Of a stretch of DNA of 20,528 bases, positions 12,996 to 20,528 are shown one piece after another. A program made the translations under genes and the position numbers. Source of the stretch: a virus. Every line of letters begins with the position of its first letter. Positions within the stretch are counted from its first letter, which is position 1. The notes beneath the pieces are model-generated. The model did not search any database. It saw only the letters and a program-made list of their open reading frames with translations, and had not been told where the DNA came from. Where the stretch lies: positions 1 to 20,528 of IMG/VR virus record IMGVR_UViG_3300017758_003260. One strand, written 5' to 3'.

Positions 12996-13712
12996 ATGGC
13001 AAATGAATTTTTCAAGAACTTTCCTACAACCAATTATAAATTATCAAATGGTAAATGGATTACAATTAAAGACTTCTTTAGAAAGTCTACAATAGAACAA
13101 AATGCAGTTAACAGTATTGTTGATTATGAGTACTACGAATTAGAAGATGGTGAAAGACCCGATGTCGTTGCAACAAAGCTTTATGGTAATGGTGACTTGC
13201 ATTGGACTCTGTTATTAGTTAACCAAATGCAATCATATTATGATTGGCATAAAGACACACAAACATTTGAAATATATTTGAAACAAAAATACCCAGGCCA
13301 ATGGTTGACTTTCAATAATACCTCTGATATGATAGACCAAACTTCAAAGTTTCTATTGGGGGAAAAGATTGTGGCCAACGATGGTAACGAAGCACACATC
13401 ATTAAAGTGCAACCTACATATAATAGAATTGGAGTAGAAGGTAAACTAGGTTTTGATGGTGGAGATACTATTACTGGTGATATCTCTAATAAGACTTCCA
13501 CAATTCTAAATGCAGTTAATCAAATAGATGGTATTGCATATTATAAAGATAGTAACGGATTAAGAAAAAATCATTTTGAAAATGGATATACTTCAGTATC
13601 ACTATGGCAAGATGAGTTTGATATAAACGATAAGAAAAGATTAATAAAAATTATTAGACCAACGTACATAAGAAAAGTAGTGCAAGAGTTTGATAGAATA
13701 ATGAGTTCATAA
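12996..13712 (+). CDS. gp53: Baseplate wedge protein gp53
   Basis: A 238-residue protein with the gp53 pattern: FFKNFPTTNYKLSNGKWITI at the start, a helical segment, then YYELEDGERPDVVATKLYGN (45-64) followed by GDLHWTLLLVNQM (65-77) and YDWHKDTQTFEIYL. The phrase 'RPDxVAxxLYGxxxxxWxLLLxN' is the family hallmark. gp53 (196 residues in T4) joins neighbouring wedges to the central hub. The middle portion (110-200) is longer than in T4 and may be a small beta domain. The C-terminal RLIKIIRPTYIRKVVQEF is typical for T4-like phages. It overlaps the hub gene by one base (TAATGG), and it has no strong Shine-Dalgarno sequence, so translation is probably coupled to gp48. Confidence 0.87.
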   Translation: MANEFFKNFPTTNYKLSNGKWITIKDFFRKSTIEQNAVNSIVDYEYYELEDGERPDVVATKLYGNGDLHWTLLLVNQMQSYYDWHKDTQTFEIYLKQKYPGQWLTFNNTSDMIDQTSKFLLGEKIVANDGNEAHIIKVQPTYNRIGVEGKLGFDGGDTITGDISNKTSTILNAVNQIDGIAYYKDSNGLRKNHFENGYTSVSLWQDEFDINDKKRLIKIIRPTYIRKVVQEFDRIMSS

Positions 13713-15163
13713 TGGCCCAAGGCAATTTTACTGCTGGTGGTTTTTCCATCGAAGCACTTACAATTATAAATCAACACGGTGAGACAGTCGTGGTTGATGC
13801 TGTATGTATTGGTATAACTTTATATGAATCAATCTTCAGTAAATTCTGTTCGGGCCAAGCATCATTTATCGATGGGGTAGGATTACTTAAAAATTATCGT
13901 TTTACTGGACAAGAGTTTATTCGTATATCTGTAAAACAAAAAGAAGGATTTGATGAAGAAGCTGCAAAAGAGTTTACTATTGATAAGACTTTCAGAATAT
14001 ACAAAGTAGAAAACACTCAAAGACCCAAAGAGTCTACCATGTCTTATGTAGTAAAATTTGTTGACCCTAGACAATTCTATGTTAATAAGAAAAGACTTAG
14101 TAGAGTTTTCAGAGGTTCTAAAGGTCAAATGTTACAGGATGCATTATTAGACGAAGCAAACTTCCAACCCGAAGAATTTGATTTATGGGAAGGTACTGAA
14201 ACAACAAATCATCAATTCATTTGTCCCAATTGGTCAGTGAATAGATTTATGGATTACGTTGTCAACACTGCAAACTCAGAAGTAAGTGAAGGATGGAAAA
14301 ACTCAATGTTTTTCTATCAGACTCTTAATGGTGGATTTAGATTTGGTTCAGTAGAAGGAATGATGCAAAGAGAATTCCCAATTGAGTTTACCTTTAAACC
14401 GACTCAGAGTAATTTGGAAACAGACCAAACTGATTTGAATGCTCCAGACGGTCTCAATAGTGTTATACTCAATTACTATAAACCCCAAGAGTTTGATACA
14501 CTTGCTGGATTGATTGGTGGTGCATATGGTTCATCTATGAAAATATATGACCCAGTTAGAAAACTAGAAGAAGACATTATTTACGATTATCAAGAATCAA
14601 TGTCTAAAGGTCAGAAACATGTCTCAGGCTTTCCATTGATAATAACAGATGATGAAGAAGTTATGTTATCTGCTAACAATCAGATGGACGAAAGGGAAGC
14701 ACCAAGTATAATTGAACTTGATGTAGACCTTGCAATGAACAAAGCATTTGAAACTAAAGTGGAATATGGATACACGTCAAACCACTCCTTTGATAATGCA
14801 GATGATATTTCAACCGATGAAATTTTTAGTGGAAGTAAAAACAAAGACAATGCAAGATTAGAAAGAAGTGCTTTACTAGAAATTTTAGAACAACATAAAA
14901 TAATTGTAACGATACCATTAAGAACAGATATCTCAGTAGGGACAGTTATTAAATTAAACATTCCAAATGCAGAAACAATAGATGGTAACGTTAGTGACAC
15001 GTTGAATGATGATAGATATCTAATAACCGACCTTAGTTGCAACATAGACATAGGTACTGCAACAGGGGTAATGCATTTAGAGTGTGCAAAAGAAAGTTAC
15101 ACAATGAAGGTTGTGGATGCGCCAGGTTTAGCAGATAGTGATAAATCACCGAAGGAGATATAA
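13712..15163 (+). CDS. gp27: Baseplate hub protein, gp27-like
   Basis: A 483-residue protein placed directly before the gp5 spike gene and sharing one base with it. The N-terminal part has GFSIEALTIINQHGETVVVD, FTGQEFIRISVKQK (68-81) and TFRIYKVENTQRP (92-104), then FVDPRQFY and a conserved Lys/Arg helix. WSVNRFMDYVVNTAN (about 174-188) and the C-terminal PLRTDISVGTVIKLNIPN (from about 402) with DDRYLITDLS (427-436) match the four-domain hub fold of gp27-like proteins (gp27, P2 gpD, VgrG N-half). In T4, a gp27 trimer forms a ring onto which gp5 docks. T4 gp27 is 391 residues, so this protein is about 90 longer. The identification rests on gene order and fold pattern rather than close sequence identity. 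Confidence 0.65.
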   Translation: MAQGNFTAGGFSIEALTIINQHGETVVVDAVCIGITLYESIFSKFCSGQASFIDGVGLLKNYRFTGQEFIRISVKQKEGFDEEAAKEFTIDKTFRIYKVENTQRPKESTMSYVVKFVDPRQFYVNKKRLSRVFRGSKGQMLQDALLDEANFQPEEFDLWEGTETTNHQFICPNWSVNRFMDYVVNTANSEVSEGWKNSMFFYQTLNGGFRFGSVEGMMQREFPIEFTFKPTQSNLETDQTDLNAPDGLNSVILNYYKPQEFDTLAGLIGGAYGSSMKIYDPVRKLEEDIIYDYQESMSKGQKHVSGFPLIITDDEEVMLSANNQMDEREAPSIIELDVDLAMNKAFETKVEYGYTSNHSFDNADDISTDEIFSGSKNKDNARLERSALLEILEQHKIIVTIPLRTDISVGTVIKLNIPNAETIDGNVSDTLNDDRYLITDLSCNIDIGTATGVMHLECAKESYTMKVVDAPGLADSDKSPKEI

Positions 15164-16461
15164 TGGATTACTTTTATGGTATAGTTGAAGATAGACAAGA
15201 CCCTTTAAAGATAGGTCGAGTACGTGTACGTATACATGGAATCCACACTGATAATAAACAATGGATTGCAACACCCGACTTACCTTGGTGTCAAGTAATT
15301 CTGCCTACAACTGCAGCTGGACTCTCGGGTATAGGAACTCAACATGGACTTATAGAAGGTTGTACAGTATTTGGATATTACAGAGATGGTGATTTAAAAC
15401 AAGACCCTATCATTCTTGGAACGTCAGCAGGTATTCCACAAAAAGGTTATAAAGAAACTGTAACCGATGAACAGGTTAGTAGGTCAGTTGAAAGAGGTTT
15501 CAATGACCCAAGAAAATTAACCGTTGCAGATTATAATGATACACCCGATGGGCCTAATCCAAAACAAGATGTTAGACGAGGATTCGGAATAACAACTGCA
15601 TTAGATACTGCACCAAAAACACCAAAAGAAATTACAGTCATGTATGATGCAACTGGTTCTAAGATTACAGAGACAGAACTTACTGAAAGTGATTTACCCT
15701 TCTATCCATTATACACCGACCAATCCGATTTGTCAACCTTTGCAAGAGGAACACTCAAAACTGGAACTTTATATGACCATAAATTATCAGACAATCTAGA
15801 GGGATTCCTAGACAGTGCAGAGGAACCAGTCTATCCATACAATAAAGTTACTCAAACAGAGTCGGGTCATTTAATAGAATTAGATGACACTCCAACTAAA
15901 GAAAGAATTAATTTACATCATAGGTCGGGAACGTTTCATGAGATACATCCCGATGGTTCAGAAGTTTCTAGAATAGTTAATGACCACTATCAAGTAGTAT
16001 GTAAGGATGACAAGATTTACATAGCTGGTAATGCAGATGTAACCGTAGAGAAAGGTAACGTAACTATCAATGTCAATACAGGTAATGTAACAACAAACAT
16101 ATTGAAGGGTGATATGACCACAACAGTATCAGAAGGAAATGTTCTTACAACAGTATCAAAAGGTAATGTCAATCTAGATGTGACCGAAGGTAACGTAGAT
16201 GCACAGATTGGTGGAACACTAAACGCAGACGTAGTGGGTAACACTACATTCACTTCACCAACTACAAAAATGACTACAAATCTAACAGTTGACGGTACGG
16301 TTCATATCACTGGAGCTCAGACTAATAAGAAATCTATAGTTGCAGATGGCGAGATACAAACTAAGAAAGGTAATAAACCTAAGCTTTCATCTCATACACA
16401 TAAAACAACTGTGAGTGGTGGTTCTAGTTCGGGAACATATAGTTCCGTTAAACCAAGTTAG
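15163..16461 (+). CDS. gp5: Baseplate central spike gp5, without the lysozyme domain
   Basis: A 432-residue spike protein. Residues 1-100 form the gp5/VgrG OB-fold: MDYFYGIVEDRQDPLKIGRV, VRIHGIH, WCQVILPTTAAG and GTSAGIPQ. Residues 225-290 carry the linker typical of the C-terminal needle (SGHLIELDD, then HHRSGTFHEIHPDG). Residues 298-351 are six nine-residue repeats (GNVxxxVxx) of a triple-stranded beta-helix. Near the end lies SHTHKT (410-415), whose His-x-His could bind a metal at the tip. T4 gp5 has 575 residues and an internal lysozyme that cuts peptidoglycan; no such domain is visible between 110 and 225, as also seen in cyanophages. Strong AAGGAGATATA ribosome-binding site before ATG 15163. 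It follows the gp27-like hub, its expected partner. Confidence 0.88.
   Translation: MDYFYGIVEDRQDPLKIGRVRVRIHGIHTDNKQWIATPDLPWCQVILPTTAAGLSGIGTQHGLIEGCTVFGYYRDGDLKQDPIILGTSAGIPQKGYKETVTDEQVSRSVERGFNDPRKLTVADYNDTPDGPNPKQDVRRGFGITTALDTAPKTPKEITVMYDATGSKITETELTESDLPFYPLYTDQSDLSTFARGTLKTGTLYDHKLSDNLEGFLDSAEEPVYPYNKVTQTESGHLIELDDTPTKERINLHHRSGTFHEIHPDGSEVSRIVNDHYQVVCKDDKIYIAGNADVTVEKGNVTINVNTGNVTTNILKGDMTTTVSEGNVLTTVSKGNVNLDVTEGNVDAQIGGTLNADVVGNTTFTSPTTKMTTNLTVDGTVHITGAQTNKKSIVADGEIQTKKGNKPKLSSHTHKTTVSGGSSSGTYSSVKPS
16054..16215 (+). repeat. Six 27-bp coding repeats in the gp5 needle
   Basis: Six consecutive units of exactly nine codons encode GNVTINVNT, GNVTTNILK, GDMTTTVSE, GNVLTTVSK, GNVNLDVTE and GNVDAQIGG. 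Four begin GGTAA at the DNA level. T4 gp5 uses eight-residue repeats for its needle, so the nine-residue period differs. Confidence 0.75.
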
Positions 16462-16476
16462 TAATAAGTAAGCGAG

Positions 16477-16484
16477 TATAAATA
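16477..16484 (+). promoter_or_regulatory. T4-type late promoter TATAAATA abutting gp25
   Basis: A perfect TATAAATA lies in the 28-bp gap after gp5, with five bases (GATAC) before the gp25 ATG at 16490. By T4 spacing the transcript would start at or next to that A. There is no good Shine-Dalgarno sequence upstream of gp25. Confidence 0.68.
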
Positions 16485-16489
16485 GATAC

Positions 16490-16909
16490 ATGGCAAAGAC
16501 ACTAATAAATAACGGAAAAACAGTTGCAACAAAAAATATCTATGCCGATATGGATATTACAATGAAACCACATCCTGTTACTGGTGACATTACAACCAAA
16601 ACAGATACAGATGCAATTCGTAGAGCAGTAAGAAATATAGTTCTTACCAACAAATATGAAAGACCTTTCAAGCCAAACTTTGGTGGTTCTATTAGAAATA
16701 TGTTGTTTGAATTGGACACAGATAGAAAGGTAAACAGAATGAAGTCTACTATGAAAAAAGTAATAGAGACTTTCGAACCAAGAGTCAAAAATGTTGTAGT
16801 ATTGTTTGGCGAGGTTGAGAGAAACGAGATGGACGTAACCATCTTTTATAACATAACCGACGGTGTAAAAAACCAAGATTTAACATTCACCGTAACGAGG
16901 GCAAGATAA
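16490..16909 (+). CDS. gp25: Baseplate wedge protein gp25
   Basis: A 139-residue GPW/gp25-family protein (T4 gp25 is 132). Features are NIYADMDITMKPHPVTGDI (16-34), DAIRRAVRNIVLTNKYERPF (41-60) and KPNFGGSIRNMLFE (61-74), then the conserved FEPRV (95-99) carrying the EPR motif, and a beta-rich C-terminus. In T4, gp25 holds the wedge core bundle of gp6 and gp7 and initiates sheath assembly. It is followed two bases later by gp6. The lack of a Shine-Dalgarno sequence and the TATAAATA five bases upstream make a leaderless late message possible, though read-through from gp5 cannot be excluded. Confidence 0.93.
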   Translation: MAKTLINNGKTVATKNIYADMDITMKPHPVTGDITTKTDTDAIRRAVRNIVLTNKYERPFKPNFGGSIRNMLFELDTDRKVNRMKSTMKKVIETFEPRVKNVVVLFGEVERNEMDVTIFYNITDGVKNQDLTFTVTRAR

Positions 16910-16910
16910 G

Positions 16911-18782
16911 ATGGCAACAAATAGTTCACAAATAAACGTCACAGATTTAGACTTTGATTCAATTGCAGAAAATCTAAAAAATTATTTAAAGGGTCAAAAC
17001 CAATTTAAAGATTATGATTTTGAAGGGTCAAATATGTCGGTCTTGATTGACCTTCTTGCATACTCATCACACATTGGTGCAATCAATACAAACATAGCAG
17101 CTTCGGAATTATTCCTAGACTCTGCACAAATGAGAAAGAATGTAGTATCTCGTGCAAAGGATTTAGGATTCATTCCAGCGTCTGAATCAGCTTCTGAAGC
17201 AACAATCGATGTTGCATGTTCTAATGTAATTAATGCAAATGGAACATCTCCTACAACTGCAGAAATGCAATTGTTAAGAGGAACAGTATTTCAGACAGTA
17301 TATGATGGAACTAATTATAATTATGTAGTGACATCAACAGTAAGACCTAGTCAGAATGGAACTACTTACAATTACACGGACGTAAACCTTGTACAAGGAA
17401 CTTATGCAACAGACATATACATCTTTGATTCTCAAATTGCAAATCCAAAATTTGTATTATCAAATCCAAGGGTTGACAAATCTAAGGTAAGTGTTACAGT
17501 TACATCAAATGGTATTACAGACACATATGCATTGTCAACAAACATTTCATCAATTAATACAACCTCTAAAGTATATTATACACAAGAGAATGAAGAAGGA
17601 TATGTTGAATTGTATTTTGGTGATGGTGTTCTTGGTGCAGCTCTTAAAGACGGTGATTCAATTTCAGTAACCTATATTGTGGTAGATGAAAATCATGCAG
17701 ATGGAGCTAATCAATTCTCAATGGTGGGAAGTATCAATGGATTCTCAGACATAAGAACTACAAGAGTTATTGCATCCACAGGTGGTGCAGAAAAAGAATC
17801 AATAGACTCAATCAAATTTAAAGCAACAAAGTTCTATACATCTCAGAACAGACTGGTAACACTGAATGACTACAAAGCAAAGGTCAGTGAGTATTACCCG
17901 AACGCAGATGCAGTTGCAGTATGGGGTGGTGAAGACAATGACCCGCCTGAATATGGAAAGGTGTTCATTGCGCTAAAACCTAAGAACTCAGACTATCTAT
18001 CAGATACAGAAAAGGCTGCAGTACAAACAAAACTAAATGCATTAAATATGATGACAGTAAGACCTACCATTATAGATGCAGACATAGTTAAAATTTTAAT
18101 AACATGTGTGTTCAAATACAATGAGAATGCAACACAATACTCTAACGGAGAATTGGTGACATTAGTAACAAGTTCAATCAATACATTCGATAATACTAAC
18201 CTTGCAAACTTTGATGCAGTATTCAGACATTCAAATCTTGTTAAGGCAATCGATGAAACAGATAGTGCAATTCTATCTAACACATGTAATATCAGATTAA
18301 GAAAAAGAACTACTATAAAGACTGGACAAGAAACAGGTTATACAAGTTCTTTTGGTAATGCATTTTATAATCCAAACATTGGATATAATGCAGCGGGTGG
18401 TGGTATCACCCAAACAACAGGTTTCTATACTCAAGGGGATGCAACTAACCTTCATTATTTCGATGATGATGGTAACGGTATTCTAAGAAGGTACTACTTA
18501 TCAAGTGGTGCCAGAGTTTATTTGGATAATACAGCTGGTTTAGTGGATTATACAAATGGGAAAATAACAATCAATGCCATCAATATTACTTCAACGAGTA
18601 ATACTGATTCAACGATTGATTTCACAGTTATCCCAGCAGGTAATGATGTGGTCGCAAACTTAGGTAACTTAGTTGACATTGACCCTCTAGATGTTAAGGT
18701 AACAGGTGAAGTAGACACCATTGCAAGTGGTGAGTCGAGTGCTGGAGTTGGTTATTCATCAACATCAACCTCGTCATATTAA
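16911..18782 (+). CDS. gp6: Baseplate wedge protein gp6
   Basis: A 623-residue protein close in length to T4 gp6 (660). The N-terminus TDLDFDSIAENLKNYLKGQN (11-30) and SNMSVLIDLLAYSSHIGAIN (40-59) are highly typical, as is AQMRKNVVSRAKDLGF (72-87). YVELYFGDGVLGAALKDGDS (231-250) is the conserved gpJ/gp6 core, and a TLNDYKAKVSEYYPNADAVA segment follows around 320-340. A C-terminal beta-rich tail ends in SSAGVGYSSTSTSSY. gp6 dimers form the continuous ring of wedge baseplates that opens on tail contraction. It comes directly after gp25, as in T4-like cyanophages. A short non-coding stretch with two hairpins separates it from the next gene. Confidence 0.92.
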   Translation: MATNSSQINVTDLDFDSIAENLKNYLKGQNQFKDYDFEGSNMSVLIDLLAYSSHIGAINTNIAASELFLDSAQMRKNVVSRAKDLGFIPASESASEATIDVACSNVINANGTSPTTAEMQLLRGTVFQTVYDGTNYNYVVTSTVRPSQNGTTYNYTDVNLVQGTYATDIYIFDSQIANPKFVLSNPRVDKSKVSVTVTSNGITDTYALSTNISSINTTSKVYYTQENEEGYVELYFGDGVLGAALKDGDSISVTYIVVDENHADGANQFSMVGSINGFSDIRTTRVIASTGGAEKESIDSIKFKATKFYTSQNRLVTLNDYKAKVSEYYPNADAVAVWGGEDNDPPEYGKVFIALKPKNSDYLSDTEKAAVQTKLNALNMMTVRPTIIDADIVKILITCVFKYNENATQYSNGELVTLVTSSINTFDNTNLANFDAVFRHSNLVKAIDETDSAILSNTCNIRLRKRTTIKTGQETGYTSSFGNAFYNPNIGYNAAGGGITQTTGFYTQGDATNLHYFDDDGNGILRRYYLSSGARVYLDNTAGLVDYTNGKITINAINITSTSNTDSTIDFTVIPAGNDVVANLGNLVDIDPLDVKVTGEVDTIASGESSAGVGYSSTSTSSY

Positions 18783-18797
18783 TTATGCATAGAGTGG

Positions 18798-18824
18798 TCT
18801 AAGACTGTAGGTTCAGTGCTTAGA
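18798..18824 (+). other. Ten-base-pair hairpin after gp6
   Basis: TCTAAGACTG (18798-18807) pairs with CAGT (18814-18817) and CTTAGA (18819-18824), leaving one bulged G and a six-base loop TAGGTT. It begins 16 bases after the gp6 stop in a 98-bp non-coding gap. There is no T run directly after it, so it is more likely an mRNA-stabilising or processing structure than a terminator. Confidence 0.55.
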
Positions 18825-18832
18825 GTAGCATT

Positions 18833-18848
18833 CCCCGAGAGGGGTTTT
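18833..18848 (+). terminator. Candidate weak intrinsic terminator or attenuator
   Basis: CCCC (18833-18836), a GAGA GNRA-type loop and GGGG (18841-18844) are followed by TTTTAATTTAATT. The four-pair stem is short for a terminator. I see no promoter between it and the next gene, so if it works it probably reduces rather than stops transcription. Confidence 0.42.
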
Positions 18849-18880
18849 AATTTAATTAGTCAATTTTAGGAGAAATAAAA

Positions 18881-19354
18881 ATGGCAGATAAGAAAATAAC
18901 AGCTTTAACAGCAGTTGCTGATTCAGAAATCGGTGCTGATGATTTATTGCACATTGTAGACAACCCAGGCGGAACTCCTGTAAACAAAAAAATGACCATT
19001 GGTCAGATGTTTGAAAACATTCCAACTCACTTAGCAGTAGATGATATTGCTACATTGACAGCATCAGCATCAAACCTTGCATCAACTTTTGCAACGTTCA
19101 TTGATGGAAGTTCATTTGGTGGTGATGTTGCATTCACTTTGGATAACGGAACAGACGTAGGTCAGTTAAAAATTATCCTTGCTTCAACTGAACCAGCTTC
19201 AACTCATAAAGCTAATATTACTGTATCAAACTGGGGTTTCTCAGCTGACAGTACAGAGCAAATTAAGTTGGATACTATTGGTGAAGCAGTAGTGTTAATA
19301 TGGAACGGTACCAAATGGTATGTCGTTGCAAATACTGGTGCAACTTTAAGTTAA
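18881..19354 (+). CDS. Small virion/fibre-like structural protein
   Basis: A 157-residue protein. Its N-terminus MADKKITALTAVADSEIGAD, followed by DLLHIVDNPGGTPVNKKMTI, is the short attachment motif seen at the start of many marine phage fibre and decoration proteins. A helical linker (47-75) follows, then a beta-rich C-terminal domain (from about 80) ending in VVLIWNGTKWYVV, the strand that closes many phage head or fibre domains. No enzyme motif, signal peptide or membrane segment is visible. It has the strongest ribosome-binding site of the block (AGGAG eight bases before ATG), and a hairpin-rich leader that could raise message stability, so it may be made in many copies. It sits between gp6 and a baseplate-type protein, suggesting a baseplate or fibre position; its exact place is inferred. 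Confidence 0.7.
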   Translation: MADKKITALTAVADSEIGADDLLHIVDNPGGTPVNKKMTIGQMFENIPTHLAVDDIATLTASASNLASTFATFIDGSSFGGDVAFTLDNGTDVGQLKIILASTEPASTHKANITVSNWGFSADSTEQIKLDTIGEAVVLIWNGTKWYVVANTGATLS

Positions 19355-19368
19355 GGTTAAACTAATAT

Positions 19369-20528
19369 ATGTCACACCAAGATTATACTATAGATAAGTT
19401 AAGTCAGAGACTTCCTTCATTACTTCCCGAGTACTTGAAAGATGAATCTCCGATGTTTGAGGCTTTCCTCAATGCATACTTTGAATATCTAGAAGCAGAA
19501 ATCTTAGTTCTCGATGTAGAGAGTGACATAGATGGTATTTTAAATGAAGATGGTACAGGCTCCATGTTATTGGAACCTGCTACCATCTCGCCATCACCCG
19601 ACGAAGAAAATTCATTCATAAAATATGAAAGAACAGATTCCAACCCTCTTGATTCACAATCACTTTTAGATTCAAACGATAATGTTATTACTGCACAACC
19701 TTTAAAGGTTGGTGAGTATATTGTTGGAACAAATAGTAAAACGGTTGCAGAAATTACAGTTATAAACAATAAACCTAGTGGTAGATGTTTATATCTTAAG
19801 ACAATATCGGGAACTGGTTTTGCAAAAGGCGAAACTATCACTGGACGAGAAGGAAGGCAAACAGCCACAGTAAAGTCCTATAAAGAGAATACAATTCTCG
19901 CAAACAATCGACTATTAGATTATTCTGATATCGACCATACAACGGAAGAGTTTTTAAATTACTTCCAAACAGATTTAGCACCAGCTTTCGATTTAGGTCT
20001 CACAATGAACAAGAGACTTACAATCAAAAACATCAAAGACCTATATCAACAAAAGGGTACAGAAGAATCATTAAAGTTCTTAATGAGACTTATCTATGGT
20101 CAAGATGCAGAGGTGCGTTACCCTTACAACGAAACAATATTTGCATCCGATTCTAATTACTCTCAGAAGAGAAGAGTAAATGTAAAGATGACAAAGGTTG
20201 GTAGTCTACCGCTTGCCACAGATAAATTAATTCAATATACAGACTCTTCAAAAGTACAGGTTCTAGCTGAATCAGTTGTTGAAGCAGTCTTTGTTACAGA
20301 TTTAAACAAAGACGAATACTCATTAGAGATTACAGACAATCACAAAGGTACCTTTACTCAAGGTGGTACAGTATTTTTAATTGATAGAGATGGTATAACA
20401 ACCGAGACTGCAACTATCCAAGGTCTAGTACATTCTATAAACCATGATGCATCTGCAACCTATGTTGGTGTAGATTCTGAAGATGGTATGATATCATTAG
20501 AAGATGGAAATAAAACATTATTAGAAGA
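19369..20528 (+). CDS. Large baseplate/virion structural protein, 3' end outside the window
   Basis: An open frame from ATG 19369 runs off the window edge after 386 codons. The start SQRLPSLLPEYLKDESPMFE then AFLNAYFEYLEAE, and NYFQTDLAPAFDLGLTMNKR then LTIKNIKDLYQQKGTEESLK and FLMRLIYGQDAEVRYPYNE (about residues 196-256), form a well-known pattern (xxKRxxIKxIKxxYxxKGTExSxxFLxRxxYG...YP). It is found in large structural proteins downstream of gp6 in T4-like marine phages. Position after gp6 and the fibre-like protein suggests a wedge role like T4 gp7 (1032 residues), but I do not see direct gp7 similarity. The central region after 265 is beta-rich. The ribosome-binding site (AAGG, 12 bases upstream) is weak. 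Confidence 0.75.
   Translation, partial: MSHQDYTIDKLSQRLPSLLPEYLKDESPMFEAFLNAYFEYLEAEILVLDVESDIDGILNEDGTGSMLLEPATISPSPDEENSFIKYERTDSNPLDSQSLLDSNDNVITAQPLKVGEYIVGTNSKTVAEITVINNKPSGRCLYLKTISGTGFAKGETITGREGRQTATVKSYKENTILANNRLLDYSDIDHTTEEFLNYFQTDLAPAFDLGLTMNKRLTIKNIKDLYQQKGTEESLKFLMRLIYGQDAEVRYPYNETIFASDSNYSQKRRVNVKMTKVGSLPLATDKLIQYTDSSKVQVLAESVVEAVFVTDLNKDEYSLEITDNHKGTFTQGGTVFLIDRDGITTETATIQGLVHSINHDASATYVGVDSEDGMISLEDGNKTLLE

Overview
The window is a stretch of the genome of a T4-like contractile-tailed phage (myovirus), almost certainly marine. This rests on a dense, low-GC (mid-30s % by eye) gene array with few gaps, and on recognisable T4 core proteins: gp33, gp59, gp32, gp26, a gp51-like protein, gp54-like, gp4, gp48, gp53, gp27-like, gp5, gp25 and gp6. 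Late promoters of the T4/cyanophage NATAAATA type are also present. A phage-encoded ribosomal protein bS21 and a CMP-Kdo synthetase point to a Gram-negative host. Phage bS21 is known from the SAR11 phage HTVC008M, so a pelagiphage-like virus is my best guess (inference). No host genes, tRNAs, CRISPR arrays, insertion sequences or integrase were seen.

Layout. (1) 1-4378, plus strand, replication/recombination and expression: the tail of an unidentified gene, a PD-(D/E)XK exonuclease, late-transcription co-activator gp33, a small hypothetical, helicase loader gp59, a GT42/DUF115-like protein, ssDNA-binding protein gp32, a roughly 160-nt structured non-coding stretch, bS21, and a small basic protein. 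(2) 4370-11806, minus strand, read from right to left: head-completion nuclease gp4, HAD phosphatase, KdsB, an unknown protein, a gp2-like protein, a gp54-like tube protein, gp26 with a probable -1 frameshift into a gp51-like tail, a small membrane protein, and a 750-residue tape-measure candidate. (3) 11854-20528, plus strand, baseplate: gp48, gp53, gp27-like hub, lysozyme-less gp5 spike, gp25, gp6, a small fibre-like protein, and a large baseplate/virion protein cut by the window end.

How it fits together. The left block copies DNA and switches on late transcription; gp33 works with the sigma-like gp55 and the sliding clamp at NATAAATA promoters. Candidate promoters of that class sit in front of the morphogenesis genes: two face each other between gp4 and gp48, one precedes the gp2-like gene, and one precedes gp25. 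The middle and right blocks build the tail and baseplate, with a short Kdo/sugar cassette embedded among virion genes.

Most notable observations: no GATC site anywhere in the window by my reading; a slippery U UUU UUU joined to a stop at the end of gp26; a multi-hairpin GC-rich leader in front of the viral bS21; late promoters placed so that the predicted transcript starts at the AUG; and a cysteine-free gp32 that has lost the T4 zinc site.
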